DNA of 64,000 bases, taken from contig WPIO01000033.1 in the NCBI GenBank assembly GCA_009760855.2, forward strand, positions 2,747,501 to 2,811,500, written 5' to 3'. A program made the translations under genes and the position numbers. This DNA comes from Cristatella mucedo (Eukaryota > Bryozoa > Phylactolaemata > Cristatellidae). Shown here one piece after another: positions 10,001 to 36,440 of this stretch (position 1 is the stretch's first letter; every line of letters starts with the position of its first letter). The notes under the pieces were generated by a model. That model was not told the DNA's origin. It worked only from the letters and a program-made list of their open reading frames with translations, and searched no databases.

Positions 10001-12782
10001 TTTTTTTCCTTTTTTTTCATATAGCACAATCTGATGTAGTTGACACCGTGAGGGTTCATAGCCGAATGTAAAAGTTCCAAAGATGGCTTTACAAACCAGG
10101 TCGTAGGACCGAGTATGATATGGTATAGATAGTACATATAGTATAGTATAGATATAATATAGATCAGCAGGGCCTTTGTTGTTACCCGCTGCAAGCATGT
10201 AGAAAAACCTCCAAAGATTTTCTGCCGCTGAAGGAATAGGGATTTTTGAATCCGCTAATCTTAGCTATTTTCACCGTAGCGGACAATAGAACAGTCGACT
10301 GGAGTTTCTGCAATATATTTATGAAGTTTCTAGTGAGAGCTTGTGAGTAATCAATACTGATTATATCAGCCTTATGGGAATTTGGATTAATGCGCTAAAG
10401 CAAGCAGTCAGTCTGCTAAAAGGTGAGCAAGCAGGCCAGTAGAGTAGATGTTCCTAATGGAGACTTTACATAGACGCTGAAATTGCATTCAAGATCCACA
10501 TACCTCTCTACTGTACGTATTAGTGTGAGCACGCTTGGGCGCGAGCGTGCTGTTTCTTGCAGTATTCATGGACTGGTTAGTGGGCGCTTAGTTACCTTTA
10601 CGCTTTAGCAGCATGCACCGTGTAAAAGATGAGTGTGCGCATGTGTACACGTGTGTGCACGTGTTTGTGTGTGCTCGTGCGTTCGTGTGTGTATGCTTGT
10701 CTGTCAACTTCTCTCTGCAACTACAAGCAGCCATACAGACTATTGCTGTATTTACTTGATCCAACTTGTTATGACCATCTCTCCAACTAGCAATACCGTT
10801 ATTAGGAATTTGACCAAGATTATCAAATGGCTCTATAAAAATCGGAGGTAATGTAGTGAGTTGGTCAGATAAAAGTTGGACAGCGTCATTGCTGCTTTAT
10901 TTGTGGTGCTTCGCTGGAATTTCATGAGCTCACTCAAAGCCTAAGCGGCTTTCGGTGGTCTTACGAGATGATAGGCGAGAAATTGAGTAACTTTGAAACA
11001 GAGTATGAGAGAGTTTGGATAATGGTACCGCTGTTGTAAGCAGAAGCATTGTGGAAGCAACCTGCTCCTATTGCCAAAATTACTCAAGTGAAAATAGACA
11101 GCTATTGTATCACAATGAGAAAACCTGATAGCACGAGGAGGCTCATACTGCTGCAGTAGTTAACGCTACCTAGTACCTAAGCTTAGGCCGACCTTGTGGG
11201 TCAAAGAAAGAATTTCTGTGTATTGGCTGATCAACGAAGAGCAACCTTAAATCTTTTAGAAAATTCAGTCGTTCACCAAATTTCTTGGATTTAAAGATCG
11301 ACCTGAGGCCATATTGAGCATCAACCGCCGAGCTGGTTTGGCCCAGTAGTCAAGGTTCCGGCCACAACCAAGGTCAAGGTTAAGGTATTCAATGGCCGAG
11401 GTCGCTGGCTCCAGCCCTGTGGCGTATGTTAAGCGCCTGAATAGAGATTAAGTTTTCTTATGGCGCTATGCAAATGAATTACAGTAAGCCTAGACTTACG
11501 ACGAATCGACTAGCAAAGATTCGGAGATAAGAACTCGGTCAAGGTCACGCAAAAAAATCGAAAATCAAAATGCATCCAAGAAAACTTTCAAAACCCGCGC
11601 GCGATCGGTAGATTTGGGATAGCCGCAGACAGTAGGACGGAAACGATGTCTGACAGCGTCAGAACTTATCATAGTAGGATGTATTATATACAACTATCGA
11701 CTTACGAAAATTCGATTTACGTCAGGTTTTTAGATCCTCGTCTAATTTTTAAGTCGGGGTTGGCTGTATATTTTATATAACTATATAAGGGTTAGTTTCT
11801 TTTTTCGGCAGACCTGCTAAGACTAAGTTACGGTTGTCTAGCCTAGAGAAAGCTCAGATAGCTAGTAACACTTTTACTATGCTTTCAGATATCTAGTAAC
11901 ACCTCTACTTTGCTTTCAGATAGCTAGTAACACCTTTACTTTGCCGCTGCGGTAAATAGTCTCTAATCCTGAACAGGGATATATTGTGGCAATTAAGTGA
12001 GGATGTGGTCTTCCAAATGAAACTTTTAAGGATCAAGCAGTCTTCAAAGTTTACTCGCACATAGCTGGCACTAGCTAATAGTAGCATTTCAGAACCACCA
12101 ATTAAGTCAGAAAGTCACTTATTCCTGTAGTACGCTGAGCATTGCGCGTGAGAAGAATTTAGATTGTATCACGAATTGCTACCGCACCTGCACTTTGTTT
12201 TATTGCGCATGCCAACAAGATTCTATCCTAGAAAACTAAAAGCCGACGACTGTCAGTTGACCATGCAGCCCCTAAGCACCTGCTGTCAGGGCTTTGAAAG
12301 TTACCTGTCATGCAGGAGCTTGGCAAAAGGGGCTGGCGGGCTGCAATCCGCTTATGACGAAAGTGTCGCACGATCTAAGTGGTTTGTTGAGGTCAAGTCA
12401 TGATCCCGCCCCTCTAAAGGGTCCAGTTCCCTTAACGAGTTGTCCTTTGCTATGACTCTACTGCTAGGTGCATGTGCTATCTATTTTTTCTCGTGCATTG
12501 CATTTCAGCTCCCGCGGTAACGTTAGGAATCTGCAACAGCACCGCCGTGCCTGCCTTGTGGGAATGCACCGTACTATATTCTTCGGGCAGCCATAGCTGC
12601 GTTTAAATATATCGAGTATATTCATACTTTCATTGCAGTTGTTCCCAGCTCTGAGACAGGCGATGCTGGAGCCTCTATTGCAAGCTAGAGATCGCTACGA
12701 AGCCATGAAAGCAGATGACGAACTCAAGCGTGAGGTTCGTTCCCATGCGTCACATTGCAGTACATCCCTACGCTACGCTTGA
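123..12782 (+). CDS. PDE9A: cGMP-specific 3',5'-cyclic phosphodiesterase 9A, catalytic domain (9 exons, 5' end outside window)
   Basis: PDE9 hydrolyses cGMP to GMP with high affinity. Exons seen: 123-177, 455-529, 928-1014, 4656-4843, 6145-6301, 7612-7728, 9321-9425, 9538-9666, 12639-12734. All have AG/GT borders and every junction keeps phase, giving about 336 residues in one frame. Metal-site motifs of the class I PDE fold are intact: HNFRH (about residue 85), CHDLDHPG (about 123) and the Asp of KCCDISNE (about 236). The invariant nucleotide-binding Gln is in AQLGFIKF (about 287). Other PDE9 signatures are [15 protein letters not shown] and [11 protein letters not shown]. The N-terminal variable region lies left of the window. 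The last exon either reads through to a stop at 12780-12782 or splices onward. Identity to PDE9A rests on these motifs from knowledge of the family; the catalytic core looks functional. Confidence 0.95.
455..529 (+). CDS. PDE9A: PDE9A exon b
   Basis: 25 codons in phase 0 at both ends. It encodes the [12 protein letters not shown] block at the start of the PDE9 catalytic domain. The donor GTAGGC is followed 15 bases on by a run of five G-tracts. Confidence 0.93.
928..1014 (+). CDS. PDE9A: PDE9A exon c
   Basis: 29 codons, phase 0, acceptor CCGCAG, donor GTGAGT. It encodes EHIYHDLGL and VTLKRWL, matching PDE9A helices just before the first metal ligand. Confidence 0.93.
2404..2485. repeat. Three-copy 22-24 base tandem repeat
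   Basis: Units built on CCGCCGAGTCGTAACCTTCG, repeated with changes (CGTAACCTGAGGCGCCAAGT, then CGAAACCTTCGGTCGG). Confidence 0.75.
3234..3273. repeat. Three-copy 14-base tandem repeat
   Basis: AAGCCTGCAGTAGC twice and AAGCCTGCAG once. Confidence 0.85.
4656..4843 (+). CDS. PDE9A: PDE9A exon d (metal-binding His/Asp exon)
   Basis: 188 bases, entering in phase 0 and leaving after two bases of a codon; acceptor CGTTTTAG, donor GTGAGA. It carries [18 protein letters not shown] and [15 protein letters not shown], which hold three of the four conserved metal ligands of cyclic nucleotide phosphodiesterases. It follows the largest PDE9A intron in the window (3.6 kb). Confidence 0.96.
6145..6301 (+). 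CDS. PDE9A: PDE9A exon e
   Basis: 157 bases; the first base completes the Ala codon left open by the previous exon. It encodes [15 protein letters not shown] and [12 protein letters not shown], the ENHH segment typical of PDEs. Donor GTAAGT. Confidence 0.96.
6768..6850. repeat. AT-rich palindromic low-complexity tract
   Basis: Repeated GACAATATTATAATTTATTA and its near-complement, in a PDE9A intron. It could fold into a long hairpin. Confidence 0.8.
7005..7064. repeat. (GCC)n trinucleotide tract
   Basis: About 19 nearly pure CCG units in a PDE9A intron, ending CCTCCGCTGCCACCGCC. Confidence 0.95.
7612..7728 (+). CDS. PDE9A: PDE9A exon f
   Basis: 39 codons, acceptor TGTGTAG, donor GTGAGC. 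It begins [18 protein letters not shown], the conserved PDE9 helix pair. Confidence 0.95.
9140..9235 (-). mobile_element. LINE family A, 3' tail only
   Basis: GATAATACATTTGATACAGC, then GGAACTCAATCTATTTCTAG and GCACTTTACATTGTAAAGTG, ending in a 16-base palindrome. It lies in a PDE9A intron. Confidence 0.65.
9321..9425 (+). CDS. PDE9A: PDE9A exon g (fourth metal ligand)
   Basis: 35 codons after a strong CTTTTTCAG acceptor; donor GTAGCT. It contains [17 protein letters not shown], where the Asp is the fourth metal ligand. Only 112 bases separate it from the next exon. Confidence 0.96.
9538..9666 (+). CDS. PDE9A: PDE9A exon h (substrate Gln)
   Basis: 43 codons, acceptor GATGCAG, donor GTCAGA. 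It contains [15 protein letters not shown] and [13 protein letters not shown]; the Gln is the residue that orients the purine in PDE9. Confidence 0.96.
9801..9951 (+). repeat. tRNA-derived SINE (family 1)
   Basis: tRNA-like head with a B box GGTTCAAATCC at 9851-9861, then GCGATC, a CAAGCGGTCGTGCTAGCCGT body and a GAGGCTGTTAA end, as in the copies at 35.6, 47.2 and 49.6 kb. The A box is damaged. Confidence 0.75.
10905..11205 (-). mobile_element. LINE family B, degenerate remnant
   Basis: CACTCAAAGCCTAAGCGGCT followed by TTCGGT matches the reversed family B end at 56.79 kb; GACCTTGTGGGTCAAAG near 11190 matches its inner part. Confidence 0.5.
11323..11479 (+). repeat. tRNA-derived SINE (family 2) with LINE-like tail
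   Basis: Head CGCCGAGCTGGTTTGGCC-like, a degraded B box (GGCTCCAGCCC) and the 3' tail GCGCCTGAATAGAGATTAAG at 11433-11452. The tail aligns with the LINE family A end. Confidence 0.75.
11480..11768. mobile_element. Tc1/mariner-type miniature element, TA-flanked
   Basis: It begins TACAGTAAGCCTAGACTTAC and ends with the complement of TACAGCCAACCCCGACTTAA; 14 of the first 19 bases agree. It has no coding capacity. It starts exactly where the SINE at 11323 ends. Confidence 0.65.
11857..11946. repeat. Three-copy 31-base tandem repeat
   Basis: Units start at 11857, 11888 and 11919, each GATAG/TCTAGTAACAC followed by TTTACTNTGCTTTCA-like sequence. Confidence 0.85.
12639..12734 (+). CDS. PDE9A: PDE9A exon i (C-terminal helix)
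   Basis: 32 codons after a CATTGCAG acceptor. [14 protein letters not shown] and [16 protein letters not shown] match the last helix of the PDE9A catalytic domain. A GTTCGT donor at 12735 is possible. Without splicing the frame runs 15 more codons to TGA at 12780-12782. An alternative terminal exon after the good acceptor at 15898 would add five codons (KIQSK) before a stop. Confidence 0.88.
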
Positions 12783-15109
12783 TCAGTGTGCCCTAGCTCC
12801 CAGTCACGGCACCAGTCAATTATTCCAGACTGCTTTCCAATTGCTCTCTATCTTATTCAAAAAATTATGCAAATAGGCAGCCCGGCAGCTGCAATTAGAG
12901 CTGAGGTACTTTTCAGTAGTATCAGTGGATCATTTGGTTCATGGTAATCTCGCCTTGAAAAGTGTTAGTAAGTTGGCTTGGCTTTCAATGAATAATCAAT
13001 ACACAGCCTTCTCTACCCCTATCGTAGCAGCTGGTCAGCTATCTGACATCCTTAATCCGTTGCCAGTTGTGTACAAATCGGGCTCGTCTGAAGTGATTGA
13101 AACCGAGATGTGAGTTTCAAGCCAGCTAAGTGGTCGACCGCTAATCGTATCAATTTAAAGAATAAAAACTAAAGTGGTTTTTATTTAATAAAGTTTTTTA
13201 CTTGAATCAAAAACTCTACTTGGAAAACGAAAGTTTGTCGTAAAACTAAAGACAATTATGGCAATAATATGGCTTTTTTGCTAATTCCTAGCATGCAGCG
13301 AACTTTTAATGAGGCAATCTAATCACTGGCTTGTTGCCGAGCGATTCTAAAGGTGAACATCTGAGATTATTGCTTTCTTGTCCGACCTAAAAAAAAATAT
13401 TATTATTTATTCATTCATCACTATTTTAGTTATTATTTTAATTAAAATTATTGTTATTAGTAATAAATTGTTTATTTTTTTACCTAAAAATTGTATTCAA
13501 AACAATTGAGTACTGGGCTGATGAGCGCAGTGACTGGATTAACCCATTTGTGACTGCTAGATGCAATCAGAATAGTTAGATCTAAGTAGCACTGCTGGAT
13601 AAAAAACGAATATCGATGCAGATTCCGCATTTAAGTCGAGCTGTGGTGCGACACATTTTCAAGCAGGTCCGGGAATGTTGCTTCTCTGTCGTTGGCTACA
13701 AGTTTCTGTAGCGCCTCTTTTATAAAGATCGGGGCCGCATTTGCTAACGTTTGGAGAGAAATTTGCCCGGTGAAGCGCGACTCTAGCGTTCGTGATGTGA
13801 CTAGATCAGGACTTTGGAAACTCACAGAAAGTCACCGGTGCTCATTTTTTAAGAGCTTGACGCTAACAGCTTCTTCTTTCTTCGCTGGCTTTTAACTTTT
13901 TATTTTAATTTCTAATTTGCCCGATCTCAAAAAATATTTTCTTTGATTATGTTACAATAATAGATATCTATTAACGGCTTATTTATTATTTCTGTATGAT
14001 TTTTAACATTTGTATGAGGGCGCCGAAGAAAGTGCCACTTACAGCCACCTTCAAGCACGCTTGTGCTCTCGACCACATTTTCACTCTCTGGCGGCAATTT
14101 TTCAAAATGCTGCAGAGCAAGCACGTCCTCGTGCCCTCGTACTCCTTCTCAGGGGCTCTGGTCGCTCTCAACGATACTGATCTGCTCGCCGTCTGCGGAG
14201 ACGCTTGAGCATGACGCTGTGCTTAGATGCTAATGGTACCCTAGAGACACAGTACTAGTTCTGTACACTAACAAAGGTCTACCGTACAGGGCTTCTAAAG
14301 CGTCAAATTATCCGAAGCCACCCACCGCGTTTCTGCAATTACGCATGACTATTTTTTGTGCTTACGCACTGTGAACATTTTTCCTGCTTATTTCTAAACT
14401 CTAACGTGGCTACATTTAGCCGGATAAGTTCTTACCGCCTCCGCAATCAGATGAATTAAACAGATGCCAGGTGAGAATATTTTGAGAGATCCTCATATAA
14501 GGTCTCGCGATGCCATTTCCCGGGATGCCACATTATCCCTATTATCAAAGAAAGTCTAGTGCAGCTAATAACTCTATTTAAAATGGACTTCCGGCGCGCT
14601 ATTTCAGCATGGCAAATATGACCCATATTTTCCTATATACAATCTGAAAAAAGGGTTGCGTAAGTAAAAGGCTTTATACACACTACCCCGGAGTTGTATG
14701 TACTATTTGTGCTATTTGTACTAGTTGTACGGAGTTTTAAACCGGTTTAGTGCACGCTATGGACTAAGAGTCACGAAATTTAGAGTTCCGTTTAAATGGA
14801 ATGACGAAATTTAAATGTAAATCAATCCTATCAAATGACTAAAAAGTACCCACAAAAAATGTGGCTACACTATATTCATTTTTTGAGAATTAAAGGCCAT
14901 GAATATAAGCGTTTAGCTGCACTAAGGTGCATCCACGGTGACTCATCCGAATGGCAGACAGTCGCTAAGACAGGCTATCCCCGTCGGTCTCTCAATTTTT
15001 ATCCTTTCCACCGAGAGATAACATCCACAGGGTTTGCACTCATAATTAAATAACTTGCTTACCAAAAGGCCGCTCATAGCTATTTCGTTAGTCGATGCAC
15101 AATCCGATG

Positions 15110-15305
15110 CTCAATTTCGACTATGAGTAAGTGAGATACATAGCTGAGTCAGTGGGGCAGTCGAGAAAGTGAGTAGCGTGGAAGCAGCGGCTAATGGCGG
15201 CTGGAAATGATGTGCCGCTGTCGGAAAAAGGAGAGACGATAACGTTTGGAAAGAATTGTGCAAGCGAGTTCCTCCGGATTCCTCAGTATAGGATTGCAAA
15301 GCCGA
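15110..15305 (-). mobile_element. LINE family B, short remnant
   Basis: Plus-strand text GTGCCGCTGTCGGAAAAAGG and GTGCAAGCGAGTTCCTCCGG matches the reversed ORF2 end of family B at 56.94-57.0 kb. Confidence 0.55.
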
Positions 15306-15435
15306 AGTTCTTTAACCGACGGACTTTAAGTCATGAGAGTCTATGTTGTAGTGTCAATTATCTTTCCTGATATATTTTTTTCTATTATGCAAATCATGAC
15401 TGTACCGCAGTAATATAAATATCACAAAGAGATAT

Positions 15436-15574
15436 AATTCATTTGTATAGCGCCCCAATAGAACTTAATCTCTATTCAGGCGCTTCACATATGCGTCCGG
15501 GCTTGAGCCCACGACCTCAGCCAGACCTTGGTTAGGGCGAGCACCTTAACCGCATGACCGAACCAGCTCGGCGA
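15436..15574 (-). repeat. tRNA-derived SINE (family 2), second copy
   Basis: Complement reads CGCCGAGCTGGTTCGGTCAT, GGGCTCAAGCCC (B-box position), then AAGCGCCTGAATAGAGATTA and CGCTATACAAATGAATT. Confidence 0.8.
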
Positions 15575-16326
15575 TAGTTAACCAGTTCTAGAACTCTACA
15601 CAAATGCACCACTGTCGAGTCCTTCATTTTTGCAGTGTGTTAATTAGATGGGCTGGGGTTCAGCATTAAAATGATTACATTTTCTTTATTCGTTGGAGCA
15701 CCAAAAGATACATGCTTGACTGGCACTATTGCAGTATCCCTGACAGCTTGTTGCGTGAATGACCATGTCTACTTTAGGCGGCCTGTTATTATTTTTTACT
15801 TCTCAGCAATGTCCGATTTTGTTGCTCGCTCATTTCACACGTACGTGCGATCCCATTTTTGTTCCTGCATCATATCGCTCTGTCAACTTCTTTCCAGAAA
15901 ATTCAAAGCAAGTAAACCCTCATTAAAAAGATGGGCTCGCCGTTGTTCTCATGGTAGTACCTCTTGCAAGACACAGCGACACCGGAAGCCGGCAAGAAAA
16001 TGTCATACTCGTTGTTTAACAAGCAATGGACTAAGCCAAAATCCTGCTAGGAGGAGTGTTACGACGGGTTCACGAGACCTCGTCATACGAATGAATATCG
16101 GCACCATTGCGGTGCCAAGCTGACGCAAAGCGAAGCTCGCTCTACAGCACTAGCATAATCGCAGCTTGCCGTCTAGTTTGTAATGCTACCAACGCAACGC
16201 ACAGCCGGCTGTGCGCCAGCGGGCAAATGTACCGCGACTTCTTATACGGGCTGTTCGAAACGAGAAACTGCGAGGCCGACAGATGGCGCCATTAAGGCAT
16301 GTCGCAACCGCGCGCCCTGTTCTTCG

Positions 16327-16353
16327 CGATACCCCGCCCCCCCCCCCCCCCCC
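16327..16353. repeat. Poly-C tract
   Basis: A run of about 16-18 C at the edge of the CpG-rich block that ends near 17.95 kb. Confidence 0.9.
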
Positions 16354-17188
16354 GCTGCTGCGCGTGCGGGCGAATCAAAGCGTGTGCTCTCGACGCAGCT
16401 CCGACTGCTCCAGCGCGGCTAAGAACCTGGTCGCCTGTAAATAAATCTAATGGTCCGCATAGGTAACCCGTGTAAGAAGAATGAGCAACTGCTGCAAAAT
16501 AACGACGTCGAAAAAGTCGCGCTTAACCATTTATTGGTGGGAAAAATTTCGAATTCCTCTGCTCGCAGCGTGCAGAGCAGTACGAGTGCCGTGCCGCAGC
16601 GGGCGCGCGCTCGCTCTGCCTTCGCTGCCGCGGCTCTGTCTCCAGCGCGAAAGCTGCGCCGAGCAAAATGCCGCCGCGTCGGCGAGAAAGAGCGCGAGCG
16701 GTGCCCAGAGCTCCCGGAACGTCCTTCACCGGGAAGTCGAGGCTGACCGGTTGAATCAATCAGCTGAAGCTACGCTAGCCTCTTGAGAACGAGGCGGCCG
16801 CCGTCAGCCCGCTGACCGCGAAGCTGCAGCTCACTCGCCATTTCCGGGCGTCCTTCTCGTGGGCGGCGTCAACGCACCGCGGCCGAGAAGTGCCCCGACG
16901 TTCGCCTGTCCTACCGCAAGCGCGTCGCCGGACATCAGGAAAGCCGGCAGCCACCATTACCCCGCACGTTCGTCGTTCAGGTGTGCGCGCAAAACCGCGA
17001 ACCGACTGGTCGCGTGCCGGCCGCCGCCTACTTCGGCCGGGCGCTCGACGCATTCGGCAGGTCGGCGCGCGCCGCATCCTGGCGCGCGCCCATTCCTGGC
17101 CCGACTGGCCGCAATGCGAGCAAGCGAGCGAGCGACGGGCTCGGTCGCGAGCCCTTACGCTGACCGACGCAAGCGCCTTTTCTCGTCA

Positions 17189-33944
<16,756 letters not shown>

Positions 33945-33977
33945 ATGTGTTAGGCGCGAGTAGAAAGCTAGAGACAT

Positions 33978-35580
33978 GGACAGTTAGTTACGGAAATTGA
34001 TGCGAAGGATTGTTAGAGCAGGTAAGAACATCTATCAGGCCGTTTCAACGCGGACGAGCAGCTAATAAGTGTCGCAGGGTAAGGCACGAGCGAGCGTTGC
34101 GCACGTAAAAGGGTTGACAGCGCACTCTTAGCGGAGGAGCTACGTTATTCCATGTTTCCATACCTTCTATGAGGAGATGCCAAACTTGTAGGTTAATTGG
34201 GGCAGCTAATCCATACTGGCAGAAGGTGCCGGGTCGCCGTATCAAGTGTAAACAACGGCTGCCAAGGACGTCAATGTCAAGGTTGTCGATAACGGTTACC
34301 TGTCAGTAGCTGTGTATCAGACTCTGCATTCTTCAGGAGTTTCCACGCAAGGAATCCCTTACTATTTCATATAAAATAAATCTTCATCTCCTGCAAGTGG
34401 TTCCTGGCGTGGATATGAAAATGGAGCCATTACGTGTCAGGGCTGAGACGGCCCGGAGCCACGCTCTGCAGCGTGGAACCACGCTTCTATTCTGCGGGGT
34501 TATCTGCCACGGCCTGTTCGCCGTCACGGTGGCCTCTTTAAGCGTGTCGAATAGATTTTTTTCTTAAAATTCAATATTTTAGATCTAAAAATTCCTCCCC
34601 ATGACAAGATCTTCCATAAAATTATTTGTTTAGCCTCCGTTCAACCTTTTTTGAGATACCACAAAAAGCACTGTAATATAAACCTGTTACTTTACTGAAC
34701 TATTGGCCACAGGTGAGACGTGTATATTGGTGTCAAGGCGCTTCGCTAATTACAACAGCTGAAGCCGCAGGCGCACAGTACAATATCGCATGTAGAGAAC
34801 CTTCGGCTGATTGGTTCGCAGCAAGCCATGAAAGTATGCGAATACTATCGACTTTTGTCAAGACTGGATAGGAGGCGTACTTCACCTCAGGCTCGCATAC
34901 GAAGCCAGGATTTGACCTTTAACGGCTAAGTATAGCCACGTCGTCCAAGTAGCTACTTTAATCAGCTCTTCGGCTCCTAGATGGCCGCTGGGCGACTGCG
35001 GCGCTCGATCATACGTTGCTTATTAATCGCTACATCTATAAATAAAGAACGTGCATATTTTCCCTGAGAAGTTGACGACACTTTTCAAACACTTTCTGGT
35101 GCTGCCTGAATGCCGTAACTAGTCGAACGCAGACGAATTCATAAAGTAAAATTCGGGTAATGCATTCAGTTCAGGGCAACATTAAGCAACTTAACACAAT
35201 AACTATTGAAATCACGGATGCACGCAAATTTCAAAAAATTCCCTCTGTTTTGGTTTCCGCTAGCTCATTATACTCAGAAAGTTATTCCCCGCAGAAGGCG
35301 ATGTTGTAGCAGGACGTTTCTTGTTAGGCATAATATTCCACCAACCCCGCCACCCTGCCACTTTTACGACTTTTGCGGTCGTTTAAAGTTAGAAAAATGA
35401 ATAGACGAGCGTTCGTATGAGACATTCTACATATGGTTGAAAAATTGCAGGTGAAATGATATCAGAATGAATAAGTTGCACAATATCAGAATGAAAAGGC
35501 AGAAAGGCAGGCTCTTCGTACTAACCTTCTGAGCCTTGCCTCCGTGAAAGGTGATAACCCTGTTGCAGGAGTAAAAATGC
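33978..35580. other. Upstream flank of TTLL1
   Basis: Moderately CpG-rich to about 34.25 kb, so it may include the TTLL1 promoter if the extra 5' exon is real. A short GC-rich hairpin (CCACGCTCTGCAGCGTGG) is at 34459-34476. No TATA box is evident. Confidence 0.35.
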
Positions 35581-35581
35581 T

Positions 35582-35745
35582 AGCTGATTTAACAGCCTCT
35601 TTTTGTATAGCGACAGAAAAGCCTTTACGACTATCACCACCGCTTGCAGTGACGATAAAGGATCGCCCACGACAGGATTCGAACCCACGACCTCGGGGCC
35701 AAGGTCTTGAAAAGCAACCGCCTTACCCAGTGAGCCATTACGGCT
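35582..35745 (-). repeat. tRNA-derived SINE (family 1), best copy
   Basis: Read on the minus strand: GCCGTAATGGCTCACTGGGT (A box TGGCTCACTGG), then GGTTCGAATCC (perfect B box), GGGCGATCCTTTATCGTCAC, AAGCGGTGGTGATAGTCG and a 3' end GAGGCTGTTAAATCAGC. The body has no acceptor stem complement, so it is a SINE and not a tRNA gene. Confidence 0.85.
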
Positions 35746-35879
35746 TATTAAGAATGCCCAGTAAAAAGTACACGGCCTCAGATGTCGCGTAGAGACAGCA
35801 TTCTTACACATTCTTCTGGGTGCCCTCTTGTGCCCTATAGGCTCTGAAGAAATCTTGGCTCCTAGCTCGCACCCGTCGA

Positions 35880-36440
35880 AAATCATAGAAATCTCGAACC
35901 ATGCTTCGTAGGGTAGGTCTGAGTGTCCCCTGAACAACCTGGTGAGCTTAAGCTGCAGACTGGCGACTTCAGTTTAGCACAGCAAATTGCTGCCGGGAAG
36001 GATAGTAGCTTGTTTTGAAATTTCCTCACGTCAGGACATTTCATGATGTCCGTTACAAATGACTTTCGTGCTTTGGGAGCATACAAACTGAAGACTCGGG
36101 TTCCAAAGAATTTGAAGTTGCTTATAGACACAGGCGAAGTCAGGAGAGTGGGACGTCTACTACTTAGCCTGTGAGCTAGGCACCAAGTGGAAAAGCCGAA
36201 GCCACCAAATGAAAGGACTTGAGCTTTGACGGCCGTACTTTAAATGAGACTGCCTGTTTTATGAGGAGCCGATGCAGGTCTGTGAGAAGTGATGCAACGT
36301 TACTGCTGCTGCGTTCGGTCACCAGCTGAGAGATTTCAAAGGCCGTAAGCCTTGCAAGACCCGAGTGAAAGCCGTCTACAATAATAAACAATGAGAGACG
36401 CGCTACAAATAACCCAGGTTGAGGGTAGCATGTTACGGCT
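35880..36440 (-). mobile_element. LINE ORF2 C-terminal remnant
   Basis: Minus-strand frames read FKFFGTRVFSLYAPKARKSF and LLTDLHRLLIKQAVSFKVRP, diverged forms of the LINE ORF2 end, in separate frames. Confidence 0.65.

Larger units (their letters stand above)
12783..17188. other. Region between the convergent PDE9A and TTLL1 3' ends
   Basis: Holds AT-rich sequence (13.1-13.5 kb), two overlapping unrecognised frames (13631-13825 minus; 13996-14208 plus), a LINE B remnant, a SINE, and from about 16.2 kb a CpG-rich block. The minus frame at 13631 (ISLQTLANAAPIFIKEALQK) looks protein-like but I cannot place it. Confidence 0.5.

Noticed and set aside
35670-35745. A tRNA gene (perfect B box, good A box)
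   Set aside because: No paired acceptor stem or proper anticodon arm, and related copies at three other sites share a non-tRNA body: it is a SINE.
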